64,000 nucleotides of DNA from Maribacter huludaoensis (GTDB lineage: Bacteria > Bacteroidota > Bacteroidia > Flavobacteriales > Flavobacteriaceae): the NCBI RefSeq assembly GCF_029350945.1, contig NZ_JARKMS010000001.1, forward strand, positions 648,313 through 712,312, written 5' to 3'. This document shows, piece by piece, positions 51,808-60,569 of this stretch. Within the stretch, counting starts at the first letter, position 1. The number at the start of each line of letters is the position of its first letter. The position numbers were made by a program, and so were the translations under genes. The notes beneath the pieces are model-generated. The model made no database searches and had not been told where the DNA came from. It saw only the letters and a list, made by a program, of their open reading frames with translations.

Positions 51808-52062
51808 TTAAAGTTTGCTTTTAGACTTTATTTCATTCGTCTGTGAATTTTTGCTAAATACTTTATGACGAGAAATACTGGTTCTGTATATTAATTCTTG
51901 TGTCAGTAATGGTTTAATAATTGCTTTTGCCTGATTTTTTTTGTTTTGACCATAATACAGGCTAGAATCATAATTTCTATTTGTAACGCTATCAATTCTT
52001 TCTTTAGAATCTTAAAAGTTAGATGTACGAACTCTTTTTAGATAGAAATTTACAGAGAACAT
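51808..52062 (-). pseudogene. Possible decayed small gene with one in-frame stop
   Basis: ATG at 52060-52062 reads 16 codons, then TAA (52012-52014), then 67 further codons to a TAA at 51808. The post-stop part is hydrophilic (GQNKKNQAKAIIKP; RTSISRHKVFSKN). No similarity is recognised. An 84-codon stretch with a single stop in such AT-rich DNA can arise by chance, so this is a weak call. Confidence 0.18.
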
Positions 52063-52114
52063 AAAATTTAGATTGTTTTACTTTTATAAATAAATGTTAA
52101 ACTATTACTACATG

Positions 52115-52127
52115 ATAGTATTACTAT
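52115..52127. promoter_or_regulatory. Palindromic operator candidate in the tetR promoter
   Basis: ATAGTA-T-TACTAT is a perfect 13-bp palindrome ending exactly at the -7 box (TATATTTG, 52128-52135). A related half-site ACTATTAC lies at 52101. A repressor bound here would block the promoter, the usual TetR self-control. Confidence 0.5.
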
Positions 52128-52135
52128 TATATTTG
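52128..52135 (+). promoter_or_regulatory. -7 promoter box of the tetR-ABC-hlyD-tolC operon
   Basis: TATATTTG matches TAnnTTTG, 22 nt before the tetR ATG. Confidence 0.55.
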
Positions 52136-52157
52136 TAATCGTTATAATCAAAATAGT

Positions 52158-52844
52158 ATGGATAGGCTATTGCAAGGAGTTCAAATAAGAATCAATGAGA
52201 AGCTATATGTAAAAGACCCTGAGTCTTCGGGTCTTGGTAAAAAAATTATTGAATTTAGTATTCAATTGATCAATGATATAGGCTTTGAAAGTTTTACCTT
52301 TAAGAAGTTGGGTGTTCAAATAGGATCAAATGAAAGCTCCATTTATCGGTATTTTGAAAATAAGCACAAATTACTATTGTATTTAACCTCTTGGTATTGG
52401 GGTTGGATGGAGTATCAATTGGTCTTTGCTACCAATAGTATTAAAAATCCTAAGGAAAAGTTGCTAAAGGCTATATTCATAATGACCAAAACAACTAAAG
52501 AAGATTCGGATTTTTCTCATATCAATGAAATTTTATTGAACAATATTGTTATAAACGAATATTCAAAATCTTACCTGACAAAGGAAGTAGATGCAGAGAA
52601 CAAAGAAGGGTTCTATGCAATTTATAAAAGATTGGTGAGTAGATTGGCAGAAATGATAATTGAGGTAGATGCTTCCTATGAGTACCCTACTAGTTTGGCA
52701 AGTACCATTTTAGAAAACGGTCTACATCAACATTTTTTAAAAGAGCATTTTCCGTCGTTGACAGATTGCACCAACAAAATAACACCTACACAATATTTGA
52801 CACACCTTGTGTTCAACACCCTAAACAGCACTACAGATGAATAA
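52158..52844 (+). CDS. TetR family transcriptional regulator
   Basis: A 228-residue regulator. Residues ~25-75 are the TetR helix-turn-helix (IIEFSIQLINDIGFESFTFKKLG, cited here in part: GFESFTFKKLG, then IGSNESSIYRYFENKHKLL). The C-terminal part is an all-helical ligand-binding domain. It is first in an operon with ABC, HlyD and TolC genes (8-bp overlap with the ABC gene) and has a palindromic operator candidate in its promoter, so it probably represses its own export operon until an inducer binds. Confidence 0.88.
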   Translation: MDRLLQGVQIRINEKLYVKDPESSGLGKKIIEFSIQLINDIGFESFTFKKLGVQIGSNESSIYRYFENKHKLLLYLTSWYWGWMEYQLVFATNSIKNPKEKLLKAIFIMTKTTKEDSDFSHINEILLNNIVINEYSKSYLTKEVDAENKEGFYAIYKRLVSRLAEMIIEVDASYEYPTSLASTILENGLHQHFLKEHFPSLTDCTNKITPTQYLTHLVFNTLNSTTDE

Positions 52845-54519
52845 AAATATATTGACCGCCTGGCAACGTTTTCTGGGTCTTTTAAAATTAGACAAGAAAG
52901 ACGTATTTCAGGTATTCTACTACGCAATTTTTGCCGGTGTAGTAAACCTTTCTTTGCCTTTGGGGATACAGGCCATTATCAATTTAATGCAGGGCGCACA
53001 GATAAGTACATCATGGATCGTTTTGGTCATTGGTGTTACTATTGGTGTAGCTTTTGTAGGTATTCTGCAATTAATGCAAATACGTATAATTGAAAATGTG
53101 CAGCAAAAGATTTTTACCCGGGCCTCATTTGAATTTGCGTATCGTTTTCCTAAAATCAAAATGAGTGAGTTGTACAACTATTATCCACCGGAATTGGCAA
53201 ACCGGTTTTTTGACACCCTTACCATCCAAAAATCATTGTCAAAAGTTTTAATAGATTTTCCCGCCGCTTTGTTACAGATCGTTTTTGGTTTGTTACTACT
53301 GTCGTTCTACCATCCGTTTTTTATTGTCTATGGACTTTTGTTGTTGCTGTTGATTTATGTAGTGTTCAAATTCACGGCGCAACGTGGTTTGGATACCAGT
53401 TTAGATGAGTCTAAGAGCAAATACAAAGTAGCGCATTGGCTGCAGGAAATAGCCCGTTCTATTGTCAGTTTTAAATTATCGGGCAAAACTTCCCATGCGT
53501 TGGATAAGAACGATACATTGGTAGTTGAATATTTGAATGCTAGGGAAAGTCACTTTAGGGTAATTGTTCTACAGTTTATTCAAATGATCGGTTTTAAGGT
53601 ATTGGTAACGGCAGGGCTTCTGCTTATTGGTGGGTTGCTGGTCTTAAATCAAGAAATGAATATAGGTCAGTTTGTTGCTGCGGAGATTATTATTCTTTTG
53701 GTCATCGGTTCTGTAGAGAAATTGATCCTTGGTTTAGAAACTTTCTACGATCTTTTAACTTCATTGGAGAAGATGGGTCAAGTAGTAGATAAAGAGCTTG
53801 AAATCCAAGAAGGGGAAAAACCATTTTTAGAGAATCAGTCGTTTACGGTAGAGTTGAGCAATATCTCTTATAGTGTGCCAGATCCCAAAAGAGAGATCAT
53901 TACCAACTTAAGTTTAACCATTTCACCTACGTGTACCATATTGTTAAGAGGAAATAGTGGCTCTGGTAAAAATACCTTATTGCGTTTGATCGCAGGTATT
54001 ATTGAGCCAGATAGCGGCGGGGTATTTGTAAATGGTGTTTCTTTAAAAGGAATGAACTTAAATTATTATCGTTCTCACCTTGGTCAATCCTTACCGGAAG
54101 AATCCCCTTTTGAAGGGACTATTTTACACAACATTACATTTGGTGATAAGGACACGACCAACGAGCAAGTATATTGGGCTTTGGATAAAGTAGGGCTTAC
54201 GGATTTTGTAAAAAAACAGCCCGAAGGACTTAATACCGTTCTTTATCCAGAAGGGAAACAAATACCTTATACGGTTTCAAAAAAGATCGTTCTGGCCAGA
54301 AGTATTGTTCGCAAACCAAAACTCCTAATTTTAAAAGATCCGTTAGATCAATTTAATAGTGAAGAAGCAGATAGGATTCTAAGCTTTTTAAGTGACCCTT
54401 CTAACGGTTGGGCATTACTTGTGGTAAGTGAAAATGATAAATGGATAAAAAAATGTTCTCGAATTATTACGATGGACAAAGGACAGATTATTAACGAAAT
54501 CTCAGGAAAAGATGCTTAA
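52837..54519 (+). CDS. ABC transporter half-molecule with a degenerate nucleotide-binding domain
   Basis: A 560-residue protein with five or six membrane helices (~25-300) like the type I secretion/lipid-flippase ABC family, but no N-terminal C39 peptidase. In the ATPase domain Walker A is G372-NSGSGK-N379, with Asn where a Ser/Thr should hold Mg. The signature region (476-480) is IPYTV instead of LSGGQ. Walker B reads LLILKD: K500 replaces the Asp and D501 the catalytic Glu. The H-loop (VVSEN) has no His. ATP hydrolysis by the known mechanism is unlikely. The frame is clean and coupled to its neighbours, so it is not a decayed gene. Confidence 0.86.
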   Translation: MNKNILTAWQRFLGLLKLDKKDVFQVFYYAIFAGVVNLSLPLGIQAIINLMQGAQISTSWIVLVIGVTIGVAFVGILQLMQIRIIENVQQKIFTRASFEFAYRFPKIKMSELYNYYPPELANRFFDTLTIQKSLSKVLIDFPAALLQIVFGLLLLSFYHPFFIVYGLLLLLLIYVVFKFTAQRGLDTSLDESKSKYKVAHWLQEIARSIVSFKLSGKTSHALDKNDTLVVEYLNARESHFRVIVLQFIQMIGFKVLVTAGLLLIGGLLVLNQEMNIGQFVAAEIIILLVIGSVEKLILGLETFYDLLTSLEKMGQVVDKELEIQEGEKPFLENQSFTVELSNISYSVPDPKREIITNLSLTISPTCTILLRGNSGSGKNTLLRLIAGIIEPDSGGVFVNGVSLKGMNLNYYRSHLGQSLPEESPFEGTILHNITFGDKDTTNEQVYWALDKVGLTDFVKKQPEGLNTVLYPEGKQIPYTVSKKIVLARSIVRKPKLLILKDPLDQFNSEEADRILSFLSDPSNGWALLVVSENDKWIKKCSRIITMDKGQIINEISGKDA

Positions 54520-55864
54520 TATATCTCATAAAACATTGAACAAAAAAGTGTCTATTGAACGATTTAAATCTGTTCAAAAAGTAAATCATAAAAGGCATTA
54601 CAAGCATTTTAATAGATTCTTGTTCGCATTTGCCGTGGTAGGGGTAATCGTATTGTTTTTGCCATGGACCCAGACCATAAACGCAAGAGGGTATTTAACT
54701 ACTCTTACACCGGGCCAAAGACCACAAACAATTCAATCTCAAATACCGGGCAGAATTGAGAAATGGTATGTGCAAGAAGGTGATTATGTAAAAAAAGGAG
54801 ACACTATACTTTTTATATCTGAGATTAAATCAGAGTATTTTGATCCTAATTTGGTAGAGAGAACAGGGCAACAATTAAAATCGAAAGCATCTTCTGTTAC
54901 ATCATATGGCGATAAGGTAAAGTCCTTGAATAATCAAGTAGCTGCGTTGATCAATGAAAGACGATTAAAATTGGAGCAGGCCAAGAATAAATTGATGCAG
55001 GCCAAATTGAAAGCGCAAAGTGATAGTATAGATTTTGAAGCTGCAAAGACCAACATACAGATTGCCGAGCGTCAATATGAACGTACGGCACAATTACAGA
55101 GCGAAGGTTTAAAGGCTGTTACAGATGTTGAGGCCAAGCGTTTAAAGCTACAGGAAACCCAGGCAAAGTTACTTTCTCAAGAAAATAAGTTACTGGCGGC
55201 CAAGAATGAGATCATCAATGCAGAGGTTGAGATCGGTAGGGTGCAGGCATCGTATACCGATAAGATTTCAAAAGCGCAGAGCGATAAGTTCACTGCAATG
55301 TCTAATCAGTTCGATTCGGAAGCTCAGGTAAGTAAGCTTGAAAACGATTATACCAATTATCAAATGCGAAACCAGCTTCGTTATGTTAGGGCGCCACAAA
55401 ACGGTTATATCAACAAAGTGCTTACCGCCGGTATAGGAGAGACTTTTAAGGAAGGTACGCCATTGGTGGGTATTATGCCGGCAGATTATGATATGGCGGT
55501 AGAAACTTTCGTAGAACCAATAGACTTACCGCTGATCCATTTAGGGGAAAGTGTTAGAATTCAATTTGATGGCTGGCCTGCCATAGTATTCAGTGGATGG
55601 CCTAATGCATCATACGGAACGTATGCAGGTAAGGTCGTGGCAATTGAAACTTTTATAAACCCTAATGGAAAGTACAGGGTACTGCTTTCTCCAGATAAGG
55701 ACGATCAGGCGTGGCCGGAAGCGCTTCGCGTAGGTTCTGGGGCAAATACCATTGCCCTGTTGGAAGATGTTCCTATTTGGTATGAACTTTGGCGTCAGTT
55801 GAACGGTTTTCCTGCCAATTATTATCAGCCGGAAGGGGCTCAAGATAAACCTGTAAAAAAATAA
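54512..55864 (+). CDS. HlyD-family membrane fusion protein
   Basis: A 450-residue periplasmic adaptor anchored by one N-terminal helix (~32-52). Residues ~60-110 begin the biotinyl/lipoyl half (QSQIPGRIEKWYVQEGDYVKKGD, cited in part), a long coiled coil spans ~120-285, the second lipoyl half and a beta-barrel follow (~290-430, with VRAPQNGYINKV). It would link the ABC half-transporter in the inner membrane to the TolC-like channel; it overlaps the ABC gene by 8 bp and the TolC gene starts 2 bp after it. Confidence 0.92.
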   Translation: MLNISHKTLNKKVSIERFKSVQKVNHKRHYKHFNRFLFAFAVVGVIVLFLPWTQTINARGYLTTLTPGQRPQTIQSQIPGRIEKWYVQEGDYVKKGDTILFISEIKSEYFDPNLVERTGQQLKSKASSVTSYGDKVKSLNNQVAALINERRLKLEQAKNKLMQAKLKAQSDSIDFEAAKTNIQIAERQYERTAQLQSEGLKAVTDVEAKRLKLQETQAKLLSQENKLLAAKNEIINAEVEIGRVQASYTDKISKAQSDKFTAMSNQFDSEAQVSKLENDYTNYQMRNQLRYVRAPQNGYINKVLTAGIGETFKEGTPLVGIMPADYDMAVETFVEPIDLPLIHLGESVRIQFDGWPAIVFSGWPNASYGTYAGKVVAIETFINPNGKYRVLLSPDKDDQAWPEALRVGSGANTIALLEDVPIWYELWRQLNGFPANYYQPEGAQDKPVKK

Positions 55865-55866
55865 GG

Positions 55867-57270
55867 ATGAACAGAATTATTATCTTTTTCTATCTATTAT
55901 TTGGGTTGTTTGTGAACGCCCAGACCGTAGATTCTGTGCAGCTTAATTTTAGGGAGTATTTGGGGTACGTAAAAAAGTACCACCCTGTAGCCAAACAAGC
56001 AGAAATGGTAATGAGCGTAGGTCAGGCAAATCTAATGAAGGCGCGTGGCGGTTTCGATCCCAAAATAACCTTGGATTATTCTACAAAAGAGTTTAAAGGG
56101 TCAGAGTATTATGATTTATTGAATTCTACCTTTAAAGTACCAACATGGTACGGAATTGAGTTAAAGGGTGAATTTGAGCAATATTCTGGAGAATATTTGA
56201 ATGCAGAAAGAAATGTACCCGATGACGGATTATATAGTGCAGGGGTGGCCCTTTCATTAGGTCGTGGATCATGGATCAATGAGCGTATGGCCACGGTTAA
56301 AAAAGCAAAGTTTTTTAGGGAGCAGTCCAAAGCGGATAGGGATTTGTTGGTCAACCAAATATTGTTCGATGCCTCATTGGCGTATTTCAATTGGTTGCAA
56401 GCTTATAGAAATAGTTTGCTCTTCAATGATTTTTTGTTGAATGCCAAGGTGCGGTTAAAAGGGGTCAACCGTAGTGCGCAATCAGGGGAAATTGCCGCTA
56501 TAGATACGGTTGAGGCAAAAATTGCGGTTCAAAACAGAGCATTGGAAAGAGAGCAGGCAAACGTAACCCTACGTAATGCAAGGTTAGAGCTTTCCAACTA
56601 TTTGTGGATGGGCGATAATATACCTATGGAGTTGCAGGAAGGGGTCGTGCCAGATACATCCTTGGATACTGAAATAGACCAAGCTTTGGAAATTTTAGGA
56701 AAGCCTTTGGATAGTTTTGTGTTAGAGAACCATCCAAAGTTAAGGTCCTTAAGTTATAAAATTGATGGCCTGGTCGTAGACAAGCGTTTAAAAACGAATA
56801 AGCTTTTGCCTAGAATTGACGTAGAGTATAAGTTCATTACGGATGAACCTGAATATCTAAATTCTTTTGAAACACAGAACTACAAAGCAGGTCTAAATTT
56901 TGAATTGCCCTTGTTTCTTAGAAAAGAACGTGGAGATTTGAAATTGGCAAAACTAAAATTAAGGGACGCACAGTTTGAGCTTGACAATGCCGAAGTGCAG
57001 ATTCAGAATAAAATAACGGCCATTTATAATGAGTTGGATTCTTTTGAAAATCAGAATGTGCTTATAGATGAAATAGTATCTAGCTATGCGGCATTATTGG
57101 CGGCAGAAGAACGAAAATTCAGTTTTGGAGAAAGTTCCCTGTTCTTGATAAACTCTAGGGAGAGTAAGTTGATAGACGCCGTTCTAAAACAAAATCAGGT
57201 AGAGAACAAATATTTTACGGCAAAGGCGAAGCTATTCAATAGTCTTGCTGTAAATCCTGAGAATTTGTAA
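55867..57270 (+). CDS. TolC-family outer-membrane channel
   Basis: A 467-residue exported protein with signal peptide (~18 residues ending FVNA) and two OEP repeats rich in coiled coil, e.g. QAEMVMSVGQANLMKARGGFDPK early, LSLGRGSW, and AEERKFSFGESSLFLINSRE late, the latter a conserved TolC turn motif. It completes a type I-like trans-envelope export line with the ABC and HlyD genes. Confidence 0.91.
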   Translation: MNRIIIFFYLLFGLFVNAQTVDSVQLNFREYLGYVKKYHPVAKQAEMVMSVGQANLMKARGGFDPKITLDYSTKEFKGSEYYDLLNSTFKVPTWYGIELKGEFEQYSGEYLNAERNVPDDGLYSAGVALSLGRGSWINERMATVKKAKFFREQSKADRDLLVNQILFDASLAYFNWLQAYRNSLLFNDFLLNAKVRLKGVNRSAQSGEIAAIDTVEAKIAVQNRALEREQANVTLRNARLELSNYLWMGDNIPMELQEGVVPDTSLDTEIDQALEILGKPLDSFVLENHPKLRSLSYKIDGLVVDKRLKTNKLLPRIDVEYKFITDEPEYLNSFETQNYKAGLNFELPLFLRKERGDLKLAKLKLRDAQFELDNAEVQIQNKITAIYNELDSFENQNVLIDEIVSSYAALLAAEERKFSFGESSLFLINSRESKLIDAVLKQNQVENKYFTAKAKLFNSLAVNPENL

Positions 57271-57328
57271 GCATTGCACTTTTAATACTACTAAAGCGTT
57301 CCATTACAGATATTAAAATAGTAAACGC

Positions 57329-57943
57329 ATGGAATTAGTTATAGAGGATTTAATAAAAAAGGGATTGGAAACCGGTTTTAGCTATGCGGAATATAGGGCC
57401 CTTGTAGCGGATTTAGCTGAGAAAGGAACGTCTACCGGACCTGAGCAAACTGAGGCACTTACACAATACACGCAGTTAAATAACAGCCGTATGCGTAGAT
57501 GGGACAAAACTTTGAAATTTAGTGATGAGGCGGTTGCCAAAATTAAATCTGTTGATCAAAAAATTTCATGGTTGGTACTGTCCGAAAGTTGGTGTGGCGA
57601 TGCTTCACCTGCATTGCCGGTAATGAATAAGATTACAGAAATTAATCCCAATATAACTTTATCTATCATTCTTCGAGATGAAAATTTAGATCTCATGGAT
57701 CAGTTTTTAACTAACGGAGGTAGATCTATTCCTAAGTTGATTGCTTTTAAGGAAGAGAAAGGTAGTTTAGTTTCCACATGGGGTCCACGATCGGCAAAAG
57801 CTACGAGATTAGTAGAAGATTATAAGGCGGAACATGGTAAATTAACACCAGAGTTCAAACAAGAACTTCAATTGTTTTATAATAAGGACAAAGGGCAAAG
57901 TATTTTAGAAGACCTGTTGTTGTCGTTGCAAAATCAAGAATAG
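57329..57943 (+). CDS. Thioredoxin-family protein with a single active-site cysteine
   Basis: A 204-residue cytosolic protein. The thioredoxin-like region (~75-150) has SESWCGDASPALPVM with Cys followed by Gly-Asp, not CxxC, so it is a monothiol type. A preceding helical segment (residues 1-70) and the PKLIAF cis-Pro loop fit the family. It is 58 bp after the TolC gene and on the same strand; a role in the export operon is not evident. Confidence 0.83.
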   Translation: MELVIEDLIKKGLETGFSYAEYRALVADLAEKGTSTGPEQTEALTQYTQLNNSRMRRWDKTLKFSDEAVAKIKSVDQKISWLVLSESWCGDASPALPVMNKITEINPNITLSIILRDENLDLMDQFLTNGGRSIPKLIAFKEEKGSLVSTWGPRSAKATRLVEDYKAEHGKLTPEFKQELQLFYNKDKGQSILEDLLLSLQNQE

Positions 57944-57969
57944 ATTCTTAGCGGTTTATGTGTACTTAC

Positions 57970-58698
57970 TTATTTGCCTTGAAATAAATAGGTAATCGTA
58001 CCTTTTTGAGATTCTTTGCTAGAAGAATTGAATCTTGCCTTCAATGCGTAGTTAATGGCGTTATCTACTAGACAACCATTGGAAGTTCCAGAGCTTTTTG
58101 CGTTAAAATCTGCTTCGGTAACATAACCTAGGGCATTTACTTCAATATTGATAACAACTTTACCACCTTCTATGCATGTGTATATTGGTGGAGGTAATTT
58201 GTAGTTGTTTCTGTCTACTAAAGAGTAAGAAACAGAGGTTCTTCTTGCGGCTAGATTGTTGGTAAATTCTTTCTTTTGAGCTTCCTTTTCTCCTAAAAGT
58301 TGTTTTTTCTCTTCACGTTTTTTTGCCAAAGCTTTAACCCTTTCGGAATAACCGTCATCAGCGATCATATGTTCTGTCGGGTCGCCATCGCTCATTTCAT
58401 TACGCTCGGCCATAAGCTCCTCTAACGTTTGTAGCGGTTCAGGATTACCATAACTGGGCTTGGCGGTTTCATTATAGGCTAAATGACTTTTAATGGGGTC
58501 AGACTCAACTTGCTCTTCTAAGGGTTCTTCCTCTTTTAAAATTTCTTCCAGTACTTCTGGGTCCATGACCATTTCAACCACATAATCTTCGTGAGATTCT
58601 TCTTGTGCGCCAAACTGAATATTATACAACACCAATACCACAATAGACATGCTAAAGACAGTGGCAAGTAGTGATAGTTGTTTTCTGTTCAGATTCAT
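57970..58698 (-). CDS. TonB-like energy transducer
   Basis: A 242-residue protein with one N-terminal membrane helix (~10-29), an acidic and Pro/Glu-rich periplasmic stretch (EEILKEEEPLEEQ), a coiled region with charged repeats (KKREEKKQLLGEKEAQKK, cited in part) and a C-terminal TonB-like domain (~160-242, with VVINIEVNALGYVTEADF). It may energise one of the TonB-dependent receptors, but no exbB/exbD lies nearby. Confidence 0.85.
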   Translation of the reverse strand: MNLNRKQLSLLATVFSMSIVVLVLYNIQFGAQEESHEDYVVEMVMDPEVLEEILKEEEPLEEQVESDPIKSHLAYNETAKPSYGNPEPLQTLEELMAERNEMSDGDPTEHMIADDGYSERVKALAKKREEKKQLLGEKEAQKKEFTNNLAARRTSVSYSLVDRNNYKLPPPIYTCIEGGKVVINIEVNALGYVTEADFNAKSSGTSNGCLVDNAINYALKARFNSSSKESQKGTITYLFQGK

Positions 58699-58762
58699 GG
58701 GTATATAACCTTAATTATACCAAAATATTTTAGAAGATCGATAAATGGTAATCAATAGTTGG

Positions 58763-59476
58763 CTACCTATTTTCTTCTTTACCTAACAAGATATCGGCGA
58801 AAACCAAAGGGTCTTGAGCATTATCTACGTTAAAATCACCTATTTTGGTTCTTCTCAGTGCTGTTAAATGTGCTCCAGAATTTAGGGCCTTTCCAAAATC
58901 ATGAGCCATAGATCTTATGTAGGTGCCTTTACTGCATGCAATTCTAAAATGAACGTTTGGGCCGTCAATATCCGTAATTTCAAAAGCGCTGACATTTACC
59001 TTGCGTTTTGGAATTTCAACAGATTTTCCTTCTCGTGCCAGTTCATATAAGCGCTTGCCATCTTTTTTAAGAGCTGAAAAAACGGGCGGTGCCTGTTCAA
59101 TATCACCTATAAATTCTTGGGTAGTGGCCTTAATAAGTTCTGGCGTTATATGTTCGGTAGAAAAAGTTTCGTTGATTTCAGTTTCCAGGTCATATGATGG
59201 TGTGGTGCTTCCTAAGGTGAAAATTCCCGTATATTCCTTTTCTTGACCTTGGTAATCGGTAATTTTTTTGGTGAACTTCCCTGTGCAGATTACCAAAAGA
59301 CCTGTTGCCAAAGGATCTAACGTTCCTGCATGACCTATTTTAAATTTCTTTAAGCTGAATTTTTTTCTAATAGCCCATTTCAATTTGTTGACCGCCTGAA
59401 AAGAGGACCATTCCAATGGTTTATCGATCAATAATACTTGACCGTTTAAATAGTCTTCTTTGGTCAAATCTTTCAT
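58763..59476 (-). CDS. truB: tRNA pseudouridine-55 synthase (TruB)
   Basis: Makes pseudouridine 55 in the T-loop of tRNAs. The 237 residues hold the catalytic aspartate D54 in GHAGTLDPLATGLL and the SSFQAVNKLKW entry segment; the conserved KGTYIRSMAHDFG motif is near the C-terminus. It is shorter than E. coli TruB, which has an extra PUA domain. It is followed by uppP, DUF3098 and ftsX on the same strand in a conserved flavobacterial order. Confidence 0.95.
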   Translation of the reverse strand: MKDLTKEDYLNGQVLLIDKPLEWSSFQAVNKLKWAIRKKFSLKKFKIGHAGTLDPLATGLLVICTGKFTKKITDYQGQEKEYTGIFTLGSTTPSYDLETEINETFSTEHITPELIKATTQEFIGDIEQAPPVFSALKKDGKRLYELAREGKSVEIPKRKVNVSAFEITDIDGPNVHFRIACSKGTYIRSMAHDFGKALNSGAHLTALRRTKIGDFNVDNAQDPLVFADILLGKEENR

Positions 59477-59498
59477 GAATTTGGGTGTTTAGATGGTA

Positions 59499-60296
59499 CT
59501 ACGGATTAGTGAATCCGTAAATAACGGCAATCAATCCTACTATAAGACAATAAATGGCAAAATAGGATAACTTACTTTTGCGTACCAATTGTATCATCCA
59601 GGTACAAGCGGCAAGTCCGGCAACAAAGGCGGCAATAAAACCGGCACCCATTGCAACGTTATTTTCTCCGTCAAATGTTAAGTCTCCGCTCATAAGGTCT
59701 TTCGCAATCTTACCAAAGATCAACGGAACCACCATTAAGAATGAGAATCTTGCGGCTTTAGATTTGTCTACGCCTAAAAGAACAGAGGTAGAAATAGTAG
59801 CTCCACTTCTTGAAATACCAGGTAGCATAGCTATAGCTTGAGAGATGCCAACTATAAAGGCATTACCAAAACTTACTTTCTTTTCAGTGTCTTTGGCCTT
59901 ATCTGCAAAGTATAGCAGTACTGCGGTAATGATTAACATAAAGCCCACAAATCTAATATTACCTCCAAAAAAAGCTTCTAATTGTTCTTCAAAGAACAGA
60001 CCTACAAATACTGCAGGTAGCATGGAAATTATGATTTTAGCGGAAAACTGACTTTCCTCGTTCCATTTAAACTGAAACAGGCCGCTTAAAATTTCCCATA
60101 TATCTTTTCTGAAAACCACAATAGTACTTAGTGCGGTCGCAAAATGTAGTACAACGGTAAACAGTAAACTTTCTTCTTGTACAGAGTTATCTCCTAAAAT
60201 GGCTTTGCCCAATTCTAAATGCCCACTTGAAGAAACGGGTAGAAACTCGGTCAATCCTTGAATAATACCGAGTATAATAGCATCTAAAGTATCCAA
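59499..60296 (-). CDS. uppP: Undecaprenyl-diphosphate phosphatase (UppP/BacA)
   Basis: Recycles the lipid carrier of peptidoglycan synthesis. A 265-residue membrane protein with about eight helices and both signature motifs: EFLPVSSSGHLELG (first, with catalytic Glu/Ser) and PGISRSGATIS (second). Its stop lies 22 bp upstream of truB and it begins 1 bp after the DUF3098 gene. The order truB-uppP-DUF3098-ftsX is typical for the group. Confidence 0.96.
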   Translation of the reverse strand: MDTLDAIILGIIQGLTEFLPVSSSGHLELGKAILGDNSVQEESLLFTVVLHFATALSTIVVFRKDIWEILSGLFQFKWNEESQFSAKIIISMLPAVFVGLFFEEQLEAFFGGNIRFVGFMLIITAVLLYFADKAKDTEKKVSFGNAFIVGISQAIAMLPGISRSGATISTSVLLGVDKSKAARFSFLMVVPLIFGKIAKDLMSGDLTFDGENNVAMGAGFIAAFVAGLAACTWMIQLVRKSKLSYFAIYCLIVGLIAVIYGFTNP

Positions 60297-60560
60297 TTAA
60301 TTTTTCTTTTTGTGTGGGTTCAACAAAATGGCATAAATTTCTATACCTAAGCCAATAAGAACTAAAGTAGGCGCAAGTCTTATTCTTCTAAAATTATATA
60401 TTTCAGGATTAAAAACATTAGGGTCATCACTACCGCCGCCGCTCATTAAGATAAAACCTATTGCAATACAGGCAATACCTATAAACATGAACATGTAATT
60501 TTTCTTTTGAAAAATAAATTCTTGTTTAGAATGCTGTTCTACTTTGTTGTTTTTACTCAT
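60297..60560 (-). CDS. DUF3098 small membrane protein
   Basis: An 87-residue protein with two membrane helices (~23-42 and ~62-80) separated by a polar loop with SGGGSDDPNVFNPEIYNFRR (cited in part: SGGGSDDPNVF). DUF3098 proteins occur next to ftsX and uppP across Bacteroidota, so a role in cell-wall growth is likely, but no function is proven. It starts 9 bp downstream of ftsX and abuts uppP. Confidence 0.88.
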   Translation of the reverse strand: MSKNNKVEQHSKQEFIFQKKNYMFMFIGIACIAIGFILMSGGGSDDPNVFNPEIYNFRRIRLAPTLVLIGLGIEIYAILLNPHKKKN

Positions 60561-60569
60561 GTCGCAAAT

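Larger units (their letters stand above)
51649..52157. other. 509-bp spacer with a relict-looking reverse frame
   Basis: No intact gene. On the minus strand a frame from 52062 to 51808 is open for 85 codons apart from one internal TAA (52012-52014); its composition is Ser/Lys/Asn-rich. The tetR promoter and operator candidate are at the right edge. I see no terminator or RNA gene. Confidence 0.55.
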
